Source: Theropithecus gelada
Taxonomy: Eukaryota; Chordata; Mammalia; Primates; Cercopithecidae
Assembly (NCBI RefSeq): GCF_003255815.1
Contig: NC_037680.1
Span: forward strand, 19,008,543-19,072,542
Direction: 5' to 3'
Length of the DNA: 64,000 nt
Shown here: in pieces, positions 1 to 12,059 of the stretch
Layout: the number at the start of each line of letters is the position of its first letter
Position numbering within the stretch: the stretch's first letter is position 1
Position numbers and translations under genes: made by a program
Notes under the pieces: generated by a model
Told to the model about the DNA's origin: nothing
Database searches by the model: none
Seen by the model: only the letters and a program-made list of their open reading frames with translations

Positions 1-1829
1 ATGCATTCCCTTTGTAGCTTTTCAAGGAATATTTAGGGTTTTCTGCTTTGTCCTTGAGAGTAAGTAAAAGAAATAAAAAAAACTATTATGGTATTTTACT
101 TAAAAATGAAATTTAGTAAAATAAAATGCATTTCATAAGGATATTTATTATTCCTTAGTTCTGTAAGTAGGTCTTATCTCTGCTAATGAAAATATTTTCT
201 TCAGAGAGCATAATTCCATCTTTTCCCCAAATGAAACAGGAAACAGCACCAACAGAAACAACACAAAAATCAAAAGCCTTTGAAATAGTTTAAAATAAGG
301 AAACGTTTGTTTGTTCAGCAAATACCAAAGGAAATAAACAAATTCAAGATAACCTAATTCCTTACCACATTTAAGCATGCTTCATATAGGATTTCATCTT
401 AGTTACAAATATTCCTAAATTAACCCAAGAAGAGTCTAATTTCTTCAATTGAATTGCAATCTTTTCCTTTTTACCTCAGAGTAAAAGTTTTATGGTATGC
501 ATTTTAACTTCAATTAGGAAAAAAATTCAAAAGGAAAGTAAAAGACAAAAAGATATTACTGACACTTAAAATTCATACATTACAAAAATTCAATCTCAGA
601 ACTTCTATGGGTGATCGGCATCTGCTGAGGCTGTAGGGAACTATAAAGAGTGCCACTACCATGCACCCTTATGATAGCAACTACTACAACATCAATGACA
701 ACAACAAAAAGCCAGGCACTCTTCAAAAATCACAATATCTCCTGATACATGAGTTCATAGGGCAACCAATTAACCTGAAATCTAAGGAAAGAAAGATGCT
801 TCCAAGAAGAGATTGAACGTAAGCAAATGTTATACAAGCAGATAAGAAGGGCAAATGCCACATAAGCAGGTAAAAAAAAATTCATCCAAATTTTTAATGA
901 ATTGCTAATGACTGTAGGTGGGCTACCATGAGAGTATAAGAAAATGATTTTGATTGCATTTGCAAGCTTTTCTCCATGGAGTGGGTGCTCACAAAGCAGA
1001 TGGTGTCAGGAAAAGATATCTGAAAAAGACTTCTCCTGGTTTAGGCATAGTGGATGGTAACGGCAGCCTCTGGGGGAAAAGTATATACTCTGTCCTCATC
1101 CTTCTAGTCTGTCTCTTCAAGGAAACAAACAAAATCCTTTAAGATGCTGAGGCAAGGGTAGCAAGCCATTCACTGTTTAGGTAGAGGAAAAGATCCAGTG
1201 CCTCTGGGGGATGACATCACAAAAAAACTTTCTTCCTCAGGGAAAGGGCAGAAGAGTAGGCATAACACTGTGCTAAATATCTTGCTTATTCCCATGATTA
1301 TTTGAGATGATACTTCTCCCTTAACTTAAACGCTTTAAGATGTATGCCTACAAGGAAACAACCCAATATGGTAACCAGCAGTAGTCAATGTATGCTCCAT
1401 AAAAGAATGTTAACCACAGATCTCTCATCTATTATATTTCTCAGGGAAAAACACCAGGAAGTGCGACTGTTCTGCCTCAGAACCACAGGAAAATTTTCCC
1501 CTTCTTTATAGGACATACCTAAAAAGTAGGCTTTCTCTTCAGTTTGTGCTTGGTGTTAGGTTTAATTTGATTGGACAATAAGAGTAAATTGAAGTTGATT
1601 TAAATAGTTAATTTTAAATTTCTCTATCTAGTTGAGGAACCATCTGGAAGAAATGTCATGGAAATTAAAACCTTAAGTGCTGTTTGACGTTTTAACTTAA
1701 GAGAATTCAAAGCTTTTTTGCCTCTTTCTTGAAGAAGTAAATACAGAATCATTAATGATAAAAGTAAAAATGTTATGTTATCCAGGAGTGGTAAAAGTGT
1801 AGTAAAAAAAGCCCTCTTTTAGATTGGTA
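1..1829. other. Unannotated AT-rich sequence
   Basis: I see no gene, RNA or recognisable repeat here. The only open frames are short (62-76 codons) and show no family resemblance. A very old repeat could lie below what can be recognised by eye. Confidence 0.6.
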
Positions 1830-2335
1830 GTATTGCTTACTCATACAATCCTCATGAAAATCAATTTGGAAAGATACATCAAGAATATTATAATACTAGT
1901 ATTCCTTGATCCAGTGATTCAACTTCTAGTAGCCTGTTATAAAAAGAAGTCAATTTTATTGACAGATAGTTAAATATAAGGATGTCTTGACAGTGATATT
2001 AATTATAAAAAGTAGAAAAAAATGTAAATATTTTATAAGAGTGGAATTAAGTAGTCTCCTATTAAATACACATGATTGAATAATATGCAGCCATTGAAAG
2101 GGTTTTTGAAAAACTTGTAATGGTATGTTTCCAATAGTAAACATATATGTGTGTATATGTATGTATATGAATATGTATGTATATACATGTATAGATGCAT
2201 ACTAATATATTAATGTATGCAAATACTCATCGAGAGCGAGAAAGAGAAAACAAAAAAGAAGATTGAAGGATTATAATTTTTGTTTATATTTATCTGTTTT
2301 TTTTCTAACTTTTCTAAAGTGAGCATGTTTTACAG
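1830..2335 (+). mobile_element. Old L1M-type LINE fragment, ORF2 3' end and 3' UTR
   Basis: The stretch around 2040-2110 ('aatatgcagccattgaaag') matches the end of ORF2 in old L1M/HAL1-type elements, where the sequence describes an amplicon of the C-terminal domain. It is followed by a TG/TA-rich tract (2141-2210) and by 'aacttttctaaagtgagca' near 2307, both typical of L1M 3' UTRs. It is heavily decayed, has no open frame and no visible target duplication. The subfamily cannot be fixed by eye. Confidence 0.65.
2141..2212. repeat. TG/TA-rich imperfect microsatellite
   Basis: Alternating purine-pyrimidine runs of TATG, TATA and TGTG units lie inside the L1M 3' UTR. The tract probably grew from the AT-rich 3' UTR of that element. 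Confidence 0.8.
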
Positions 2336-3238
2336 ACAGAGAAGTCTTACATTTAAGAGTTCCTAGAAGCGCCCCTCTTTATCCCAGAGTAATTATTTAT
2401 AGTGCTTCAATTTACTTGTAAAAGCCTCTTTGTTTGGATAATAAACACCTATGCATAATTCAGAAAAAAAGGTTTAAAAGTAACTACGAAGTAGCATAGG
2501 ATTTGACTATGTGTAATTGCACTAGCAGTTTGAAGAATATATAGAATTTGACCCAGCTTCTACTACATGCGAACATATTAGAATTTTTAATTACATGAAA
2601 AAATAAAGTTATGATATTGATATAACCTATATGGGTAATAATATACCTTGTGAATAAAATATATTCAAAGAATAAGAAATATCTGAAGTAACAGCAACTG
2701 AAGATATAACTCTGAAGTTCAGACATAAGTTTTGAGTAAGCAAATTTTTAAAGATTTTTTATCTTCTATTATTTGAAATTTTCCTGGGAGAAAGCTTTAT
2801 GGTCGCACTAGCAGAGATTACTAAACTTTTGCAAATGTACTAAGAGCTAAATTCTAGATCAAAAAATAAAAAAAATAAAAAAAATTGACTTTTCACCCCA
2901 AATTCTTCTGGCACTAATAAAAAAAATCTGAACCATATAAACAAATATTTACAAGATTCATAATAAAATTCTAAGCGAAAAATGGACAGATTTACAACAG
3001 AATAATTATAAACTGATGGAAGTTTAAGTATATTTTCTCTACTTTGTATCATATTTCTCCTCAATGTACAGCATAAATTATCTCTGAAACCACAATACTT
3101 TTCTGGGTGCCACATCAAAGCAAACTTTAAATCAAAATTTAGAGGCAACCATCTCTCAACTCCCTTCAATCTTATTCTAGCTGACCACTGCCACTCATCT
3201 GGTAAATTTAAGAAATAAATAAATTTTAGGATCATATT
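2336..3238. other. Unannotated AT-rich sequence
   Basis: No recognisable gene or repeat. A frame of 154 codons on the minus strand (2840-3304) runs from this sequence into the THE1 LTR. It has AT-driven composition and no recognisable motif, so I treat it as chance. Confidence 0.55.
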
Positions 3239-3602
3239 TGATATGGTTTGACTGTATCCCCACCCAAATCTTAAATTGTAGCTCTCATAATCCTCACATG
3301 TCATGGGAAGGACCCAGTGGGAGGTAATTGAATCATGAGGGTGGGTCTTTCCTATGTTGTTCTCATGATAGTGAATAAATGTCGTGAGATCTGATAGCTT
3401 TATAAAAGGGAGTTCCCCTGCACATGCTCTCTCTCTTGCCTACTGCCATGTAAGACGTGCCTTTGCTCCTCATTCACCTTCCACTATAATTGTGAGGCCT
3501 CACCAGCCATCAGGAACTGTGAGTCCATTAAACCTCTTCTTCTTTACAAATTACTCAGTCTCGGGTATGTCTTTATTAGTAGTGTGAGAACAAACTAATA
3601 CA
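3239..3602 (+). mobile_element. THE1 solo LTR (ERVL-MaLR)
   Basis: A complete LTR of about 364 bp starts 'tgatatggtttgactgt' and ends 'aaactaataca'. Internal landmarks are 'gacccagtgggaggtaatt', 'gtgagatctgatagc' and the polyadenylation-side 'gtccattaaacctc', all as in THE1 LTRs. No internal sequence adjoins it, so it is a solo LTR left by recombination between the two LTRs. The flanking 5-mers are atatt and gcatt (3 of 5 match), a decayed 5-bp target duplication. Old endogenous retroviral remnant; it encodes nothing. Confidence 0.93.
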
Positions 3603-5892
3603 GCATTTGATTGAAACAATAAGAAACATAAAACTTTGGCTAAAAAGTTTGGTTTTATTGGATTGGACATGGGGCGATCCTGGCCATGTTGATTGCCTAT
3701 AAGGTGAAGGGAGCCAGGACACTCAGGAAGAGAGACCACCCTGCAAAATGAACCCAACTTCATGATAATACCTAATATATGACAGGCAGATTGATGAGTC
3801 ATGTTCTCCCTCATGTGCTGCTTATTTTTCCTAAAATAAAAAGTCATAGACTATTGCATGGAATGTCTTACATTTATTATTTCTGTAGATACAGCTTTTT
3901 AAATCCAAAGAATAAAGACACAGCTATACAATGGGGAAATGATAATCAAAATCATCAGTTCTTAAAAAAAAAAAAAAAAAAAACTCCAGGTGATTTCCAG
4001 TTCACCAAAAGTCAGAAATATGGTCAACAACAATAATTACAACATAATCATTAGGAAAAGTCCAGTAGCATTTTCAGAATAAGGTGACAAATGATACCTA
4101 TTGATACCCTGTTCTGTGCTTGCTAGAGAACAACTGAAATACTGTGCTCTGTTCTGTAATCTAGGGATTTAGAAGAACAGCTAAAAATAAAAGAAAAATA
4201 CTAAAGGAAACAATCTAAATAAATAGCAGCAATAATAAAAACACCAACAAAACAAAACAAAATCAGGGCTCACACATAAAGAGAGAAGACAGATTGGCCA
4301 AGTATGGACTGACTGATGAACCTAAGCCTGTCTAACTTGGATTAAAGGGGCTGAGTGGGGTTACATGGCTCACTTGGGGGAATATAGATAGTCTTGTGAA
4401 AAAGAAAGCTTTTCAATCTAGTGGCTTCCAGAGGGCAGACCTATAAATCTAGTGGGCAAGATACACCTGACTTCTCTTCTTTTAAAGTAGTAAAAATTGT
4501 TGGAGTAGAGACTAGAATTGGGAGCAAAGTGAGAATCTCAGGAGCATAAAGAGCAACTCCACTGAGGAGCCCCATTGGCAGGAGATACCTCTGCAGGGCT
4601 TGAGTGAAAAATAAAAATGGATTCTCTCAGTATGCTGGATGCAGTCCTCTTAGAAAGGTGGAAGGAGTGAAAATGCACATAAATGCCCTTAAAGGGCATA
4701 ATTTTTTCCTTTAGGGGAAGAGTAATGGCAAAGCACACTTTGAAAACATTATGTTGATGTATTTTTTATGCTTTTCCTCAGAAATCATATTCTCAGGCGA
4801 TTTTCTGCAATGATAGCCCCAAGGAAAGAGAAGTGGGTGAAATTTCCTTGGGAAGGAAGAAGATATGATGTAAGTGACATCTCAGCCTCACTAGAAAGGA
4901 AGTGAAGAGATCACCTCTAATGTCCTGGTAGACTGCAAGAGAGAAGAAGACAGAGAGAAGTAGCGACACTCCTGTATTCTGACCTCTCCTCTATAAGATA
5001 ATGTCTTAGAATGAAGATGTATTAGAGAGGGAGAAGAGGAAGCTCAAAATTCGTGGTCCCACTTCCACTTGTGATTCTAGCAGGAGTCACACTTTGCAGG
5101 ATGCCTTAGCCATAGGGCCTCACAGCAAGTTAGGGCAGCCCCAAGGGTAAGGGGTATTTTTAGGCCAAGAGAAAAATCCTGAGCTCTGGTTTGTTTTTAA
5201 TTGACTAGGACTGAGGTTACCAAAATGGAATAAAGTAAATACTTTTCAGCTTTCAGGCGGGTGAGGACAGATGAGGTAATTTAGGGAAGTTATAAGGAAA
5301 AAAGCTGTATAATTATTTAAATATTTTTATTGTAGTAAAATTATCTATAAATAATTTTAAAAATATTTTTAAATAAAATTATTAAAATAGTTGCTCATCT
5401 GAATGTAGCATATTAATTGGCAGACACATAATAAATGAGTCACTAGAGAATTATTAATAAGTTGCACATTAAGTGGGGCTGACGGTTTTCATTTCCTTGA
5501 GGTTCCTCAAAAAAAGCAAGACCCTAGTATGTCTTTAGAGCACATACTGGCTATGCTAATAAAACCACCACGTAAAAATTCCTACCTCTTTTCTTCCTAT
5601 ATACCTGTCCTTTAGAGGAAGATAATAAAATGACAACATTGCTTTTAAACTTATAGATAAAGTTGCCTTCCAGACGTTCTTTAGCTCTCATCTTATCAAT
5701 ATTATTTGCAATTTGACAGTTTTTCTGAAGCTTCAAAAGCAATACTCATCTAAAATATCAGCTTAAAAATACCCAGGAAGAAAAATATTGAACCCCTGTG
5801 ACCACTATCTTTGCTTCTAGCCAAAAAAATATATATCTAGGCAAATAATGGTGAGTGTGAAGTTTGTCATTTGATTCTCTATTCAACACATT
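3603..5892. other. Unannotated sequence with one A20 tract
   Basis: I see no recognisable gene or repeat, apart from an A20 run at 3964-3983. The section from about 4300 to 5250 is more GC-balanced than its surroundings, and could hold a very old repeat or a non-coding conserved element. By eye I can support neither. Confidence 0.5.
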
Positions 5893-5915
5893 AAACAGTA
5901 CCTTATTTACTGATT

Positions 5916-5949
<34 letters not shown>

Positions 5950-6242
5950 TGTATGTATTTTTTAGATGGAGTCTCACTCTATCACCCAGGCTGAAGTGCA
6001 GTAGCTCTCACTGCAACTTAGCTGACTGCAACTTCCACCTCCCAGATTCAAGTGATTCTCCTGCCTCAGTCTCCCGAGTAGCTAGGATTACAGACACCTG
6101 CCACCATGCCCACCTAATTTTTATGTTTTGTATGTTGGCCAGCTGGTCTAGAATTCCTGACCTCAAGTGATCCGCCCGCCTCAGCCTCTCAAAGTGTTGG
6201 GATTACAGGCATGAGCCACCATTCCCAGCCTAAACAGTACCT
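5893..6242 (-). mobile_element. AluS-type SINE with perfect 11-bp target duplication
   Basis: The antisense Alu body (about 5960-6231) begins 'agatggagtctcactctat' and ends 'accattcccagcct'. The element and its tail are bracketed by the identical direct repeat aaacagtacct at 5893-5903 and 6232-6242, which is its target-site duplication. The poly(T) side, which is the Alu 3' tail, has been replaced by a TATG microsatellite. A stretch between the two arms in the left half has a small duplication ('ctgcaacttagctgactgcaact'). Confidence 0.95.
5918..5958. repeat. (TATG)n microsatellite in the tail of an Alu
   Basis: About nine uninterrupted TATG units lie between the left target duplication and the start of the antisense Alu body. 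Its position shows that it arose within the Alu 3' tail. Confidence 0.95.
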
Positions 6243-6375
6243 GCCTATTTTAATACTCCTTCTTTGTATTTTCTCCTATTGTTCCTATCCATCCAACCCA
6301 CCACCTTAAATTTATAGCATCTCACTGGACTATCTCAAGAAATTTTCAGTTTTAAAGAAATGCAACGTAAGAAAT

Positions 6376-6948
6376 CTGTATTATCCTTCTAATGTTGCCA
6401 TAACAAGTTACAACAAACTTAGTAGCTTAAATGCAACAAATCTATTTTCTTAGTTATCTGTGGGTCAGAAATCCAACATGGATCTCACTGGGCTAAAATC
6501 AAGGAATCAGCAGGACTGCTTCTTTTTGGAGAAAAGAATTTTAAGCAAAATTTTTATCTTTGTTAAGTTTGGGTTGTTGGAAGAATTCAGTTCACTTCTT
6601 TACTGTCTACAAGCCAAGTCTGTCCCCAGCTTCTAGAGATAACTGCATTCTTTGGCTTGTCACTCTTTTCTTCATCTTCAAGGTCAGTAACCATGGGTAG
6701 AGTACCTCCACTCTTCAAATCTTTTCCTTCCTCTCATGTCTCTCATTAGCTGGAGTAAGTTCTCCGCTTTTGAGGGTTATTATGATTTAATTGGGCCTAT
6801 CAGGATAATATAGAAAAATCTTCCTGTCTCAGGGTCTGTAACCTTAACCATACTTGCAATATCCTTTTGCTATTTACAGTAACACATTCACAAATTCTGA
6901 GGGTTAGGGCATGGACATATTTGGAGAGCCATTATTCTACCTATTATG
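6376..6948 (-). mobile_element. MLT1-type LTR (ERVL-MaLR)
   Basis: On the plus strand this reads as an inverted MLT1 LTR. Landmarks are 'gttacaacaaacttagtagc' near the left end, 'ctcactgggctaaaatcaag' in the left third, and 'agccattattctacc' at the right end. It lies antisense and is solo, with no internal region. Divergence is high and the exact MLT1 subfamily is uncertain. Confidence 0.85.
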
Positions 6949-8389
6949 GGCAGGCAGGCAGTGAGATATTGGTGCTTCTTTTTTCTTAGCAGTAAAATGA
7001 TGGGACTGATGAAAAAAACATTGCATTTCAGTTCAAACTTGCTGCTTTTATAAAATGAAGCTGGTGATAACCTATCTTCCAATGACATTTACATTTTTTT
7101 TTGTTTCTCTTCCTTTAAATGCTTACTCTCAGCCTTTTCAATATGTCAACAAGTTAATCTGATAAAACAAATTCACACATGCGTCTTTGTAAAATAAACT
7201 AGGAACATCATTTTCCAAAGAAGTTGATTATTTGCATTTCTTAATTAAATAGTCCTGATTTCATCATCCCATATGTTAATGATTCACTGGATAGTCTCAT
7301 GGTTAGCATCAGGAGAGGGCTTCTTCAAATCCAGGCCCTATAACTGACATATGTCGGAGCATCCCAACATGTGGAATCATTATTGTTGATTATAAGGAGG
7401 ATGCTGTCATGAGCGATCCACACCTCTTATCAGAAATGAAGGGTTTATAACCATAACGGCTGGAAGTGCTGCTGGAAGACTGCCCTCTGCTATCAGCCCT
7501 CCCTAGGGATTGCCTACCTACCACACTCAAGATGAAAAATTTTTGGGGACAAGTAACATCTAGTCATTGGTCAACTTGAGGTATGGAAGTAAAACCCCCT
7601 TTTCCTAACTCAGGACAACTGTGAAGTCCACTTCAAGCTCCAGAGCTCCTTATGATGTCAGCTAAGGTCTTTTGGAAGCTATGTCATGGCTCTATTTCTC
7701 CCTCTTCTCAATCCTGGTTTTATCCTCTCTCTTCCACATATGTTGATCTCAAATGTGTTTCCTTAGGAACTTCCTACATGCTTCCTAAAGCCTAGTGCTT
7801 TATTAACACAAAAGAAGGTTATAGTGATGACTACTGGTATGCATAGAAATTTATGCAAATTAAGGTTACCTCGAGTATTAAAAAATGATGGCAATGGTGA
7901 TGGTGATTTTTTTAAAAGAAGTGGAATTGCAAATCTAATGTTACATAATATATATTTATAAAATAAAGCAATCTCATGTTTGTGATGAGATATAAAGCAT
8001 GAACAATGGAATAATTTGTCACAAAGATTTGTTCTATCATTCTTCTCCATAACCTAATGGAACTATGTCGGTGTCTTTTTTTTATTAGAATACTCCTTAA
8101 TGCTTAGTTCGATTGTTAAGGGCCACTTTATGGACAGAAGCTCATTAATTTCCTATTGGTATAAGCTAATATTTAGGAATATATTGGTCAAATATATTTC
8201 GCCCAGTTTTCTTGGATAATGTAAAAATAAGGTAGGCATTCAACAGAACTAATGCCAGGCTTTTATCCTGCACAAAAGTTTATGATGTTTATCTACTTTT
8301 CAACATAGGCATGTTAGTATTCAAATCATGTATCTACAGACATGTATGCTGAGTACAGCATATGATATTATCGTTAAGAAAGAGATATG
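6949..8389. other. Unannotated sequence
   Basis: No gene or repeat recognised with confidence. A short piece at 7320-7345 ('ttcaaatccaggccctat') faintly resembles the 5' part of a MIR, but the match is too short to call. Confidence 0.55.
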
Positions 8390-8600
8390 GAATCCAAGCA
8401 CTTTGGGAAGCTGAAGCAGGAGGATCACTTAAAGCCAGAAATTCAAGACAAGCTTGGGCAGCCGTGAGACCCCCACCTGTAGAAAAATATTTAAAAATTA
8501 GCAAGGTGTGGTGGTGCACCTGTAGTCCCAGCTACTCAGGAGGGTGAAGGGGGAGGATCTTTTGAGCCCAGGAATTGAAGACTGCAGTGAGTTATGATCT
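8390..8600 (+). mobile_element. AluJ-type SINE, truncated at both ends
   Basis: Begins in the middle of the left A-box region ('ggaatccaagcactttggg') and breaks off in the right arm ('gcagtgagttatgatctctg'). The conserved 'tagtcccagctactcagg' of the right monomer is present. The 3' end runs straight into a long purine microsatellite, which has replaced the last part of the right arm and the tail. Divergence suggests the old AluJ class. Confidence 0.9.
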
Positions 8601-8809
8601 CTGAAAGAAGGAAAAAGAAAAGGAAAGAAAGCAAGAAGGGAAGAAGGAAGGAAGGAAGGAAGGAAGGAAGGAAGGAAGGAAGGAAGGAAGGAAGGAAGGA
8701 AGGAAGGAAAGGGAAGGGAATGGAAGGGAAAGGAAGGAAGGTGGGAAGGGAAAGGAAGGAAGGTAGGAAGGTAGGAAGGAAGGAAGGAAGGAAGGAAGGA
8801 AGGAAGGAA

Positions 8810-8895
<86 letters not shown>

Positions 8896-8910
8896 GAAAG
8901 AAAGAAAGAT
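8601..8910. repeat. GGAA/GAAA polypurine microsatellite (about 310 bp)
   Basis: The plus strand is almost pure purine. It opens with AAG/GAAA mixtures, then a long GGAA run (about 8643-8708), GGGAA-type interruptions, a second GGAA run (about 8770-8812), and a GAAA run (about 8813-8908). It follows the truncated AluJ directly, so it probably grew from the Alu 3' end. All frames through it translate to repetitive Lys/Glu/Gly/Arg or Ser/Phe/Leu/Pro strings, which are not genes. Confidence 0.97.
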
Positions 8911-9280
8911 AGATGAGAGGCACTGCAAAAATCTAGAATACCTTTGTAATTGAGAGGCTTATTAAGAAAATGAACTAAGGAAAAAAGAAGAAATAGATGT
9001 GGAAAGCATTGAGCAGAATAAACAAGAAGTTTTGCTGACTGAATGGAGGAGGCAAGGTAAAAAGTTAAACATAACTTTCATTTTTGGACATTAATGATTG
9101 TTTTTCTTAGGTATAGAGAAGCAGAAATAGAAGAGTAGGAAAAAAGCTAAAAAAATTTAGTTTAAAAATAAAAAATGGTACGTTTTATTTTGAATATATT
9201 GAGTTACAGATTTAAACAAATTCAGGAGTGAAACATGGAAGTTTAAATAGTTAAAACAGCATTGAACTTAAGATATATAA
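8911..9280. other. Unannotated sequence
   Basis: AT-rich, with no recognisable gene or repeat. Confidence 0.6.
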
Positions 9281-9583
9281 GGCTGGGCACAGTGGTTCAC
9301 GCCTGTAACCCCAGCACTTTGGGAGGCTGAGGTGGGCGGATTGCCTGAGTTCAGGGGTTCGCGAACAGTCTGGGGAAGAGGGTGAGGCCCTGTCTCTACT
9401 AAAATACAAAAAGTTAGCCGGGCATGGTGGCATGTGCCTGTAGTCCCAGCTACTTTGGAGGCTGAGGCAGGAGAATTCCTTGAACCTGGCAGGCGGAGGT
9501 TTTCTGTGAGCCGAGATCGTGCCACTACACTCTAGCCTGGGTGACAGAGTGAGTCTCCATCTCAACAACAACAACAACAAAAT
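9281..9583 (+). mobile_element. AluS-type SINE with CAA-rich tail
   Basis: Full-length Alu from 'ggctgggcacagtggttca' through both monomers to 'gtgagtctccatctc'. The tail is (CAA)n followed by AAATTT. I could not find a convincing target duplication. A mildly unusual change in the left arm ('gttcgcgaacagtctgggg') contains the NruI-like palindrome ttcgcgaa. Confidence 0.95.
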
Positions 9584-10309
9584 TTCGTAGAAAAATATGG
9601 ATTTGAAACGGAAAGAACTGAATGAATTTAAACAGTACAATTTAAAAGGAGGATTTTTTCCCTGAAATTGATTACTAATTGATCCCTGATATTAATTTAA
9701 TGATTATCAAATATTACTGTAATGTTTTCTTCATTGTAATATAATTACAAACTCAACTAATATAACTTTACTGTCGTCTCTCAGCTAGCCTCACAAATAA
9801 GCAAAGAAATGGTATAATTAATCCAAAACAGTAAATAATACAAAAAAACAGCTAGTCAAATCATACATATTATAGTATGGGATTGTTATTATTGGATATC
9901 ATTGCTGTTCTGAGATTGAATTACATGTCAAACAGAAATCAGGAGTCAATAATGAGGAAGTCACTAAGGGTAGGCTAGTGTACCAGATTCTTGTCATTCA
10001 AGCTTTTCTCATAGCCTTTAGGCTGTGGGACATAACTAACTGAATCTGAGCTTTACAGTCCTTCCAGTGTGGAGGGGCTCACATCGTCAGTGGGAAGAAG
10101 GGAGGAGGTCCAGGGCATCAAAGCACCTGCAACGCTAGATGTTTATGATATGTCAATCTCGGTTAGGTTATGACTTTACCTTTCCATTTTCTTGTAAGTA
10201 AAACATGGGCAAGTAAAATCATTCATTAAAAAATAATGAAATGAAAAGGTTTAACCAATATAATTACACATTTTTTCTAAGTGATTTCAGACAATTAACT
10301 GAATGGTGA
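9584..10309. other. Unannotated sequence
   Basis: No recognisable gene or repeat. AT-rich. Confidence 0.6.
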
Positions 10310-10706
10310 TGCTATGATTTTAATGTGTGTTTCTTCAAAATTCATATATTGGAACTTCAATCCCCAAGGTGTTGATGTTAAGAGGTGGGTTCATTTGGGA
10401 AGTAATAAAGTTATGAGGACTCTGTCCACTTGAATGGGACTCATTTCCTTATAAAGAACTGGAGAGAATTAGCTAGGCCTTTTGGCCCTAGTGCTCCTTC
10501 CCCACATGAGGACACAGTGTTCACCTACTCTGCAAGATGAAGATGCAGCAACAAGGTGCTATCCATGAAGAACGGGCCCCCAATAGACTCTGAACCTACT
10601 AACACCCTTGATCTTGAAATTTCCAGCCTCTAGAGCTATGAAAAATAAACTTTAATATTGATAAATTGCATAGTCTATTTTGTTATAGCAGTATGAAGGA
10701 CTTTAG
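10310..10706 (+). mobile_element. MLT1A/B-type LTR (ERVL-MaLR)
   Basis: Starts 'tgctatgattttaatgtgt' and ends near 'agcagtatgaaggacttta'. It carries 'caatccccaaggtgttgat', 'gccttttggccctagtgct', 'cacatgaggacacagtg' and 'ccagcctctagagctatga', the landmark order of young MLT1 LTRs. It is a solo LTR with no internal region beside it. Confidence 0.9.
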
Positions 10707-10841
10707 GAAGTTGCTAATTACAAATAAGGTTAATTATTTCACTCAAACAGGCTTGAATGACACTTAAAATCACTATATGTATTCAAAAGTAACAGTACTA
10801 TACTCCTTTAAAGTGCTATACATAGTTGTTTAGAAGACAAT

Positions 10842-11130
10842 TTTTATTTTTTATTTTTGAGAGGGACTCTCACTCTGTTGCCCAGGCTGGAATGTAGTGA
10901 CATGATCTTGGCTCAATGCAATGGCTGCCTTCTGGGTTCAAGTGATTCTCCTGCCTCAGGCTCCCAGGTAGCTGGGATTCAGGCATGAGCAAGCACGTCC
11001 AGCTAATTTTGCATTTTTGATAGGGATGGGGTTTTGCCGTGTTGGCCAGGCTGGTCTCAGAGGATCCAACCGCCTCGCCTCGGCCTCCCAAAGTGCTGGG
11101 ATTACAGGAGTGAGCCACCGTGCCTGGACT
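10842..11130 (-). mobile_element. Alu SINE (J/S type), antisense
   Basis: Starts with a T-rich tail and 'ttgagagggactctcactc', and ends 'tgagccaccgtgcctgga'. Both monomers are present. It has several indels, including loss of 'tac' before 'aggcatgag' in the left part. No clear target duplication. Confidence 0.95.
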
Positions 11131-12059
11131 AAACATTAATTTTTAATTAGAAGTTCTTACACTGACAATAGATGGCATATTAAAATCCGTTAAAGGCAGT
11201 GGGTAACTTTCAATATTTTATCACTAATTAGTTAATAATGCATCAATTAGGGTTCTTCTCTGCTCTCTTCTTTTTATTTCTCTTACTCTCCTGAAGAGGT
11301 ACAAAATTGTTTACATGTGCACATAGGTACATACAACACTCTTGTGTTCACGTGGATGTGAAAACATTAGGCAGGCTGCAGCAATAGCCCATATCTTATT
11401 CTCCTAAAAAAGTGGCTGTGTAAACCGAAATTTTTAAAAAAAGAAAACTGAGGCATAATCTTTCATTCATTTCTAATTACTCCCTTTCTTCATCTGTTTC
11501 CGTCATGCAAACCCCCTAAATTTTTCTTAAAATGATCTTCTTAAGAATCAAAATTAATGAAGAAGACAATTGTAAGACTAATTAGAAATTTTCAAAATAT
11601 AATTATTTTATAGTCCTTTTTGCATCATTTTTCTTTTATAAATGAGTGTAAAAATCTCAATGATTGATAAAATTTGCCAAGGGTAATCCTCAGATGTGTA
11701 ATATGTTTCCCTCTGTCCATTTTACATTACAAACATTGAAGGCAAGAGATGATTTTATGAGATAAATACGATATTCTATAAAGGAAATTGGTTTCCTCGC
11801 TAATAAATTTGTTATAATGCTATTTCATTGTATTAACTCAAGCTTTAGGTTAGGTGTTAAAAACAACAACAACAAATCCTCTTAAAGTGTCAATTGGTAG
11901 CCTTTTCCGATGCAAAAAAATTTCATATTCTTCCACTACATTCCCATTGGTTATATATTGCCTGACTGAAATAATAGGTTGTCTTATTAATTCACTGACA
12001 TTATTTCAAGTACCTAAGCTTTCCCTAGATTTGAAGAAGTAAGTCTTGATCAGACCTGC
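11131..12059. other. Unannotated AT-rich sequence
   Basis: No recognisable gene or repeat. A 62-codon frame at 11854-12042 has no recognisable motif. Confidence 0.6.

Noticed and set aside
7290..7345. Possible MIR or tRNA-like B box ('ttcaaatcc')
   Set aside because: Too short and isolated; no tRNA fold or MIR core follows.
8498..8953. Long frames in all directions with KEGRKEGR or SFLPSFLP repeats
   Set aside because: These are translations of the GGAA/GAAA microsatellite.
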